Shown here: in pieces, positions 1-4,229 of the stretch
How positions within the stretch are numbered: the stretch's first letter is position 1
Layout: every line of letters starts with the position of its first letter
From: Syntrophomonadaceae bacterium
GTDB taxonomy: Bacteria > Bacillota > Dethiobacteria > DTU022
DNA: 5,278 nucleotides
Direction of reading: 5' to 3'
Assembly (NCBI GenBank): GCA_003558195.1
Contig: PWMM01000191.1
Location: 1 to 5,278 of the forward strand
Notes under the pieces: model-generated
Databases searched by the model: none
What the model was told of the DNA's origin: nothing
Seen by the model: only the letters and a program-made list of their open reading frames with translations
Translations under genes and position numbers: made by a program

Positions 1-62
1 AGTAGGCGATCCTCTCCCTTCCCATCAGACTTTAAATCCTGGGAGATGATAATGATATTCAT
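1..62 (-). CDS. 5' end of an unidentified gene leaving the window at the left edge
   Basis: An ATG at 62 (minus strand) opens a frame that stays open for 20 codons and 2 bases to the window edge, beginning MNIIIISQDL and continuing with a charged stretch rich in K, G, E and D. A run of Asn/Ile directly after the start Met followed by Ser is typical of the first beta strand of a Rossmann-like domain, as in many GT-B glycosyltransferases. That would suit the glycan locus, but it is inference from ten residues. A purine-rich AGAAAGG lies about 11 nt upstream, a rather long Shine-Dalgarno spacing. Orientation matches every other gene here, and a TATAAT lies 64 nt upstream. A second ATG at 25 in another frame is also open to the edge, with a worse ribosome-site context. 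The function is not recognisable. Confidence 0.45.
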   Translation of the reverse strand, partial: MNIIIISQDLKSDGKGEDRL

Positions 63-125
63 TTAATAAAAAACCTTTCTGTTTGCTGTAATCTAAATGC
101 TTTAACGAAAACTTTTCCCACCATT

Positions 126-131
126 ATTATA
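126..131 (-). promoter_or_regulatory. Candidate -10 box for the left-edge gene
   Basis: A perfect TATAAT on the minus strand sits 64 nt upstream of the ATG at 62, in the AT-rich gap between the epimerase pseudogene and the left-edge frame. The expected -35 positions read AAGCAA or similar and match TTGACA poorly, and there is no TGn extended -10. A transcription start near 118 would give a leader of about 55 nt. AT-rich intergenic DNA produces TATAAT by chance, so this is tentative. Confidence 0.3.
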
Positions 132-207
132 CAATAATTTGGCAAGTTTTGCTTTAAAAAAAGTTGCTCCTAAAAGTGCCATAATTTTTAAGACCGGTAT
201 GAATATC

Positions 208-437
208 ATCTTCAAGCCAAATAAAGCTTACAGGGATTTCTAAGGGCGGGCCTTAAACCAGTCCGCGGTTAATTATAAACCCGCTTTAAAATCAACCTTT
301 ACTTCATATCTCAAAAGCTGCTGCGCCTTTTCAATATCAGCCAGGGAGTGCTTGACATCACCCGGGCGGGGACCTGTGTAGAACAGCTCAACAGCAGTTT
401 CTAAAATCTCTTTAAAGCCTCTACCAATTCATTTAAA
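208..437. repeat. Left copy of ~230-bp direct repeat (epimerase 3' end)
   Basis: This segment aligns in the same orientation with 1249-1479. From 221 to 437 I count about 12 substitutions and one 1-nt deletion against 1262-1479 (roughly 94 % identity by eye). The outermost 13 bp (208-220) are weaker at 9 of 13. The repeat covers the 3' end of the epimerase gene, its stop codon and about 30 bp of downstream DNA. Similarity fades between 437 and about 450. The two copies are offset by 1041-1042 bp and bracket the toxin-antitoxin genes. Confidence 0.95.
240..437 (-). pseudogene. Truncated, frameshifted 3' fragment of a UDP-sugar 4-epimerase gene
   Basis: This is a degraded copy of the C-terminal ~65 codons of the epimerase at 1281-2210, same strand, ending at the equivalent TAG (240-242). 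It lacks the whole NAD-binding and catalytic part. Two lesions are visible. One base is missing at about 410/411, at the codon matching Glu254, which brings a TAG into frame three codons later. The codon matching Lys299 has become TAA (273-275), 11 codons before the normal stop. Much of the protein-level similarity survives if the frame is corrected, including the match to the GPRPGD region (residues 266-271 of the intact protein). No start codon or ribosome site precedes it, so it is a relic of duplication or recombination rather than an active gene. It could come from the neighbouring gene or from a close paralogue. Confidence 0.9.
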
Positions 438-526
438 TTATATCTTTAAAACTCTGCTAAGCTCATTCATTAAGAGCCGCCAAATTATCTACTTCAAAAT
501 AGCACCCAGCAGATAACAGAAGTCTT
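438..526. other. Short non-coding gap after the toxin gene
   Basis: Between the toxin stop and the epimerase fragment lie 89 bp of AT-rich DNA. I see no open frame with a ribosome site. There is no convincing terminator: the best stem on the minus strand is a 4-bp GCTC/GAGC pair with a 9-nt loop and no U tract. Weak similarity to the intact epimerase gene may persist to about 450 and then disappears. Confidence 0.6.
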
Positions 527-781
527 TCACCGGTAAGCTTGGCCCCGTGGCCTGATTGCTACCGCGTAAACAACACCCTCTTCTTCGTTTATGGTATATA
601 GAATGCGCCAGGAACCAACGCGCAGGGAATACAAGCCAGCAAGGGTTTTTATAACCTTTCCTTTATTTTTGGGATCATCTTCCAAAGAATGCAGTTTTCC
701 AAGCATCCTGGCTTCAAGCTTTTGATCAACAGCTTTCAGCGTTTTAACTGTTTCTTTGGACAAATTGACGGTGTATTTCAT
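527..781 (-). CDS. RelE/ParE-family toxin of a toxin-antitoxin pair
   Basis: This is an 84-residue basic protein, the usual length for the RelE/ParE superfamily. It shows the family layout: an N-terminal helical half (about residues 9-33), then a beta sheet with YSLRVGSWRILY at 51-62 and a final strand ending AIRPRGQAYR at 75-84. The spaced arginines (Arg54, Arg59, Arg77/79) and the penultimate Tyr83 are placed like the substrate-contacting basic residues and terminal Tyr of RelE-type mRNA interferases. In the RelE branch the toxin cuts ribosome-bound mRNA; in the ParE branch it poisons gyrase. The sequence favours RelE but does not settle it. The start ATG overlaps the antitoxin stop as ATGA, so translation is coupled to the antitoxin. 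An AGGGG 8 nt upstream is its own ribosome site. No lesion is visible, so it is probably functional. Confidence 0.85.
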   Translation of the reverse strand: MKYTVNLSKETVKTLKAVDQKLEARMLGKLHSLEDDPKNKGKVIKTLAGLYSLRVGSWRILYTINEEEGVVYAVAIRPRGQAYR

Positions 782-1083
782 GGTTTTTTCCCCTGCACGT
801 ACTGATCCAGGGTTACGAACCGTCCGGTTTTAATCTCTTCAATTCCTCGTTGAATTGCTTTTAGATCTTCAGGTGAGAGTTCCTCTTCATGATCATCACT
901 GCCATAGTCAACGCTTTGTTCGCAGCAGATTTGTTCCTGCAGCTCTTCTTCGCTGATCCGCCAGATCTTGTTACCAAGTTTAACCCCTTTGAGTGAACCC
1001 TCTCTCAACCATGCTCTAACCGTATTTGGAGATACAGAAAGACGCTCGGCAACTTCTTCCGGGCTTAACATTTTGCCGGCCAT
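778..1083 (-). CDS. Helix-turn-helix antitoxin, excisionase/MerR-type DNA-binding domain
   Basis: This 101-residue acidic protein is encoded directly before the toxin. Residues 6-46 form a winged helix-turn-helix of the excisionase/MerR-like type (LSPEEVAERLSVSPNTV, then a REGSLKG turn and KIWRISEEEL), the fold often annotated as an excisionase-family DNA-binding domain. A linker rich in Cys, Asp and Glu (about 50-68) leads to a tail at 69-97 (LSPEDLKAIQRGIEEI, then a TGRFVTLDQ stretch). That tail resembles the toxin-binding tails of RelB/Phd-type antitoxins, which carry an AIxxGxxxIxxGR...L pattern. The inferred role is to neutralise the toxin with the tail and repress the shared promoter with the head. 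GAGGTG 7 nt before the ATG at 1083 supports this start over Met5. The stop TGA overlaps the toxin ATG. Confidence 0.82.
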   Translation of the reverse strand: MAGKMLSPEEVAERLSVSPNTVRAWLREGSLKGVKLGNKIWRISEEELQEQICCEQSVDYGSDDHEEELSPEDLKAIQRGIEEIKTGRFVTLDQYVQGKKP

Positions 1084-1141
1084 CTGATATCACCTCGCTT
1101 TTAGTTAAACTTGTCGAAAAATGATATGTAGTAATAATAAC

Positions 1142-1171
1142 ATGTTTTTATATGTTTGTATATGTATGTTT
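1142..1171. promoter_or_regulatory. Three tandem 10-bp direct repeats, candidate antitoxin operator
   Basis: On the plus strand three decamers follow one another without a gap: ATGTTTTTAT, ATGTTTGTAT, ATGTATGTTT. A fourth overlapping ATGTTTGT starts at 1166. The 10-bp spacing is one helical turn, so a protein could bind each copy on the same face. They lie just downstream of the TATAAT at 1180-1185 and upstream of the antitoxin ribosome site, where a repressor would block transcription. The antitoxin's helix-turn-helix is the obvious candidate ligand. The region is very AT-rich, which raises the chance of coincidence. Confidence 0.4.
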
Positions 1172-1179
1172 GTTTATTT

Positions 1180-1185
1180 ATTATA
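1180..1185 (-). promoter_or_regulatory. Candidate -10 box of the toxin-antitoxin operon
   Basis: A perfect TATAAT on the minus strand lies 96 nt upstream of the antitoxin ATG. An 18-nt spacer places AAAACA (1204-1209) at the -35 position, matching only the last three bases of TTGACA, so the promoter would be weak or activator-assisted. The predicted start near 1173 gives a leader of about 90 nt containing the decamer repeats. An independent promoter for a toxin-antitoxin pair embedded in another operon is expected. Confidence 0.4.
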
Positions 1186-1248
1186 TTGTTTTCGTTAATG
1201 TAATGTTTTACATCAATGGGAGTTAAAAGAAGTAAAAGCATCAGTACT

Positions 1249-1479
1249 ATCTTCGATCCCGATAAAGCTTACAGGGATTTCTAAGCGCGGACCTTAAACC
1301 AGTCCGCGGTTAATTTTAAACCCGCTTTAAAATCAACCTTTACTTCATATCCCAGTAGCTGCTGCGCCTTTTCAATATCAGCCAGGGAGTGCTTAACATC
1401 ACCCGGGCGGGGACCTGTGTAGACCGGCTCAACAACAGTTTCTAAAATCTCCTTTAAAGCCTCAACCAGTTCATTTAAA
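1249..1479. repeat. Right copy of ~230-bp direct repeat (inside intact epimerase gene)
   Basis: This is the partner of 208-437, in the same orientation. It contains the last ~65 codons of the intact epimerase gene and about 30 bp beyond its stop. This copy carries neither the 1-nt deletion nor the in-frame stop seen in the left copy. To the left the similarity stops at about 1249, where the toxin-antitoxin promoter region begins. To the right it stops inside the gene near the codons for TLNE (residues 244-247). Confidence 0.95.
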
Positions 1480-2210
1480 GTGTAGCGTTCACCGCAGGCA
1501 ACGTTAATAACTTCACCTTTTCCTACCCGGTTAGAAGTGCAGGCCGATATATTGGCCTCAACAGCATTTTCAATATAGGTGAAATCGCGGGACTGTTCCC
1601 CGTCACCATAAATCACCGGAGCCTCGTTTTTAAGCATTTTTAAGATAAACTTCGGGATTACCGCTGCGTATTCTGAGGCCGGGTCCTGGCGGGGACCGAA
1701 GATATTAAAATAGCGCAAAGACACCGTCTGCAAGCCGTAAATATTAGCATATACTTTTGCATAAAGCTCACCGGTATATTTTCCCACCGCGTATGGCGAA
1801 AGCGGGTCTGCGGGCATACTCTCTATCTTGGGCAGCACTTCGGTATCCCCGTAGGCAGAAGAAGACGCAGCGTAAACAAAACGCTCCACCTGCGCTTTTC
1901 TTGCCGCCTCCAGTAAATGCAAAGTCCCGCTAATATTGGCTTCGTTGCTTAAGAGCGGATCTGCCACCGAGCGGGGCACCGAAGGTATGGCCGCCTGGTG
2001 CAGCACGTACCTGACCCCCTTTAGCACTTTCTGCAGTCTCTCCCGTTCAAGCAGGCTTCCTTCGATTACCTCTGCTTCTTCCAACCCTTTCAGGTTCTCC
2101 TGCCTACCGGTTGAAAAGTCATCTAAAACCCGCACTTTTTTACCATCTTTTACAAGTGCCCTGGCAATGTTACTGCCGATAAAGCCCGCCCCGCCGGTTA
2201 CTAAGTACAT
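1281..2210 (-). CDS. NAD-dependent UDP-sugar 4-epimerase (WbpP/GalE-like)
   Basis: This is a 309-residue cytoplasmic extended short-chain dehydrogenase, full length for the family. The NAD-binding glycine motif TGGAGFIG is at 5-12 and an acidic residue ends strand 2 (LDDFSTG, 29-35). Catalytic serines lie in ASSSAYGD (115-122), and the Tyr140/Lys144 pair is in SPYAVGK. Substrate-side motifs RYFNIFGPRQDP (166-177), YAAVIPKF (181-188) and RDFTYI (208-213) resemble WbpP, the UDP-GlcNAc/UDP-GalNAc 4-epimerase, more than classical GalE. From family knowledge it interconverts UDP-GlcNAc and UDP-GalNAc and/or UDP-Glc and UDP-Gal; the exact substrate is not settled. AAGGAG 6 nt before the ATG fixes the start. 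It follows the dehydratase gene by 169 nt and probably shares its operon. Its 3' end is duplicated beyond the toxin-antitoxin pair. No clear terminator follows the stop. Confidence 0.9.
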   Translation of the reverse strand: MYLVTGGAGFIGSNIARALVKDGKKVRVLDDFSTGRQENLKGLEEAEVIEGSLLERERLQKVLKGVRYVLHQAAIPSVPRSVADPLLSNEANISGTLHLLEAARKAQVERFVYAASSSAYGDTEVLPKIESMPADPLSPYAVGKYTGELYAKVYANIYGLQTVSLRYFNIFGPRQDPASEYAAVIPKFILKMLKNEAPVIYGDGEQSRDFTYIENAVEANISACTSNRVGKGEVINVACGERYTLNELVEALKEILETVVEPVYTGPRPGDVKHSLADIEKAQQLLGYEVKVDFKAGLKLTADWFKVRA

Positions 2211-2233
2211 CGTATTCTCCTTCTAAGCAAGTG

Positions 2234-2256
2234 TGATTAAAATACTGGTTTAATCA
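2234..2256. repeat. Perfect 8-bp inverted repeat just upstream of the epimerase ribosome site
   Basis: TGATTAAA (2234-2241) and TTTAATCA (2249-2256) are exact reverse complements around a 7-nt loop. On the transcript the hairpin ends 11 nt before the AAGGAGA ribosome site at 2216-2222. It is not followed by a U tract, so it is not an intrinsic terminator. It could be an operator, a hairpin affecting translation or RNA stability, or chance in AT-rich DNA. Confidence 0.5.
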
Positions 2257-2291
2257 ACAACGATAAATCCACTAAAGTACTTTTTTATTCA

Positions 2292-2349
2292 TAGCTAACC
2301 TCGTTATGGCTTTCTGCCTCTTCAGAGCCTGTTTCAACCGAGTTAGCTA
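2292..2349. repeat. Long-arm inverted repeat in the dehydratase-epimerase spacer
   Basis: TAGCTAACCTCG (2292-2303) pairs with CGAGTTAGCTA (2339-2349) over 11 bp with a single bulged base, enclosing 35 nt. Neither strand has a T run after the second arm that would make a rho-independent terminator; on the transcript it is followed by an A-rich stretch. It sits in the middle of the 169-nt spacer 2211-2379, which otherwise holds no gene. A processing or stabilising stem in a polycistronic mRNA, or a small mobile-element remnant, are both possible. Confidence 0.5.
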
Positions 2350-2379
2350 AAACGGTCTCGATTAATGTGATAATCTATT

Positions 2380-4167
2380 TTAATCACCTGTCTCTAAGCC
2401 CAGCTTCTGCCGTAAAGCTTTAAGCTCTTGCTCCACTACCTCTTCATCACGGTCTGTATCGGGAGCAATAAAAATCCGCTCATGCCTGGTCAAGGTAAAA
2501 TTTTCCCGTTCGTTAAAGAGTTCTTCATACAGTTTCTCTCCCGGCCGAAGACCGGTAAACTCGATCTTGATATCTTCTTCCGGTTTTAAACCCGATAAAA
2601 TAATCATATCTCTTGCCAGATCGACAATCATTACAGGTTCACCCATGTCAAGGACAAAGATCTCTCCGCCCTTTCCAAGCGCCCCAGCCTGGATCACCAG
2701 CTGCACTGCCTCTGGGATGGTCATAAAATAGCGCTCCATATCGGGGTGGGTAACCGTTACCGGGCCCCCTTTTGCGATCTGCTCTCGGAACAAGAGCACT
2801 ACGCTGCCTTTGCTGCCAAGGACATTGCCAAAACGCACCGCACAATATATGCATGTGTTACAGCTACGGGCTTTCTTCTGCAAATAGATCTCCACAGCCC
2901 TTTTGGTCGCCCCCATAACACTGCTCGGGTTAACCGCCTTATCGGTGGAGATAAAGACAAATCTTTTCACCCCGTACTCTGACGAAAGGTCGATCACATT
3001 TTTACTGCCCTCGATATTGTTGCGCACCGCTTCTTCACTGTTCATTTCCATTAAGGGTACATGCTTGTAGGCAGCAGCATGAAAAACTACCTCCGGCCGG
3101 TACTTAGCCATTACCTTTTCCACTGAAGCCCGGTCCTGGATATCACGCACCAGGGGCACCAGGGTTACATCGCCGTTTTTATGGGTTAACTCATGCTCGA
3201 TATAGTAGATGCCGTTTTCATCATGATCGAGCATGATTAGCTTCTCCGGTTTTACTTTTGCAATCTGCCGACACAGCTCTGAGCCGATAGAGCCCCCCGC
3301 TCCGGTCACCAGCACCGTTTTACCTGCCAGGTAGGCAGAAATAAGCTCTAAGTCCTGCTTGACCGGAAGACGCCTGAGCAAATCCTCGATATCGACATCT
3401 TTTAGAGTCTTCAAGCTAACCTGGCCCTGCAAGATCTCATAAATACCGGGCACGGTCATAATTTTTACCCCCAACTCACCGCACAATCCAACCAATTCCT
3501 GCAAAGTGCTGTACGGTGCTGAAGGCATGGCAATGATCACTTTATCTATTTGTTTCAGTTTTACAACATTTTCTAAATCTTTTTTGGTACCCAAGACTGG
3601 CAAGCCCTGGATAATCTGCTTTTGTTTGGAAAGATCATCATCGATGAAACCGAGCAGCTGCAGCTCCAAAGAGTGTCTATGTTTTTTTAGTTCACGGGCC
3701 ACCAGCACCCCTGCTTCACCAGCGCCTACAATCAAAGCTTTCTTTTTTCTACCGCTACCTTTAGGCTTACTCAAAAAATTATCAAGCAACCGTATAGACA
3801 CTCTGGATCCGCCAATCAAGAACAGCAGCAAAAACCAGGCAATAATATAAGAGCTTCTCGGCAGCATACCCGATTGTAAACTGTAGAGGTAAGTACCGCC
3901 AAGCCCCAGGGTAACTGAAACTGCTATCAACATCAGCTCATCTAAACTGGCATAACGCCAAACCCGCCGGTAAAACCCAAACAGGTAATAGGTAGCTAGG
4001 TTAATAATCACGGCAGGCAGTAAAAGTCCTTCCAACCTGTCCATCCATAAAGAAGGCACGTTCCAATCAAAGCGCAGGTAAACCCCCAGCGCAAAAGCGC
4101 TCAGTACCAGGCCGCCGTCAATCGCGGCCATGCCCAGCTGCTTGATTTTGCCGTTAAAAATGCTCAA
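2380..4167 (-). CDS. Membrane-anchored UDP-GlcNAc 4,6-dehydratase, EpsC/PglF/WbpM (CapD-like) family
   Basis: This 595-residue protein, numbered from the TTG start, has the full family architecture. Four hydrophobic segments at about 13-33, 45-66, 78-97 and 105-120 anchor it in the membrane. A first Rossmann domain follows with GAGEAG at 148-153. The catalytic extended SDR domain begins at TGAGGSIG (288-295) and shows AAAYKHVPLME (364-374), STDKA (407-411), MGATK (418-422), VRFGNVLGSKGSV (444-456) and GLRPGEKLYEEL (539-550). The usual SDR Tyr is Met418, the S-M-K arrangement of WbpM/PglF-type enzymes. These convert UDP-GlcNAc to UDP-4-keto-6-deoxy-GlcNAc using bound NAD+. The reading frame is open back to an ATG at 4308, but that lies inside the aminotransferase gene. 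AGGAGGG 5 nt before the TTG at 4167 makes TTG the better start. The aminotransferase gene 62 nt upstream encodes the next step. Confidence 0.93.
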   Translation of the reverse strand: MSIFNGKIKQLGMAAIDGGLVLSAFALGVYLRFDWNVPSLWMDRLEGLLLPAVIINLATYYLFGFYRRVWRYASLDELMLIAVSVTLGLGGTYLYSLQSGMLPRSSYIIAWFLLLFLIGGSRVSIRLLDNFLSKPKGSGRKKKALIVGAGEAGVLVARELKKHRHSLELQLLGFIDDDLSKQKQIIQGLPVLGTKKDLENVVKLKQIDKVIIAMPSAPYSTLQELVGLCGELGVKIMTVPGIYEILQGQVSLKTLKDVDIEDLLRRLPVKQDLELISAYLAGKTVLVTGAGGSIGSELCRQIAKVKPEKLIMLDHDENGIYYIEHELTHKNGDVTLVPLVRDIQDRASVEKVMAKYRPEVVFHAAAYKHVPLMEMNSEEAVRNNIEGSKNVIDLSSEYGVKRFVFISTDKAVNPSSVMGATKRAVEIYLQKKARSCNTCIYCAVRFGNVLGSKGSVVLLFREQIAKGGPVTVTHPDMERYFMTIPEAVQLVIQAGALGKGGEIFVLDMGEPVMIVDLARDMIILSGLKPEEDIKIEFTGLRPGEKLYEELFNERENFTLTRHERIFIAPDTDRDEEVVEQELKALRQKLGLETGD

Positions 4168-4172
4168 AAGTT

Positions 4173-4179
4173 CCCTCCT
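4173..4179 (-). promoter_or_regulatory. Shine-Dalgarno that sets the dehydratase TTG start
   Basis: AGGAGGG on the minus strand is separated by AACTT from the in-frame TTG at 4167. It is the strongest ribosome site in the window. The alternative ATG at 4308 would overlap the aminotransferase gene by 79 nt and add 47 residues rich in Arg/Lys not expected in this family. The next ATG, 12 codons downstream of the TTG, has no comparable site. Confidence 0.85.
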
Positions 4180-4229
4180 AAAATCAAAACTTGACAAAAA
4201 AGATCCCCTTATTAGATCTTGCTTTATCT

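Noticed and set aside
47..66. Fur-box-like sequence GATAATGATATTCATT
   Set aside because: On the minus strand the same bases read as the start of the left-edge frame, ATG AAT ATC ATT ATC ATC. Repeated Ile codons mimic the Fur consensus, so a coding explanation is simpler.
102..209. 35-codon hydrophobic minus-strand frame starting ATGATATTCATACC
   Set aside because: It lacks a Shine-Dalgarno, overlaps the candidate promoter, is in AT-rich DNA and resembles no peptide family I know. A small hydrophobic toxin is conceivable but unsupported.
1098..1241. 47-codon minus-strand frame upstream of the antitoxin gene
   Set aside because: It is made almost wholly of AT-rich codons (Ile, Asn, Lys, Tyr), has no ribosome site and covers the toxin-antitoxin promoter and decamer repeats.
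1256..1278. Hairpin ATCCC/GGGAT after the epimerase stop
   Set aside because: Five base pairs, a 13-nt loop and no U tract. The pairing is not preserved in the left repeat copy.
1936..2226. Plus-strand open frame of 96 codons opposite the epimerase
   Set aside because: It is antisense to a clear, conserved gene with a good ribosome site and has low-complexity Ser/Pro-rich composition. The other plus-strand frames inside the dehydratase and aminotransferase genes are rejected for the same reason.
4196..4220. Possible intrinsic terminator between aminotransferase and dehydratase genes (AAGATC/GATCTT stem then TTTT)
   Set aside because: The stem is only 6 bp with two G-C pairs, the loop is 9 nt and the free T run is four, so termination would be very weak. 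The two genes are functionally linked and probably co-transcribed.
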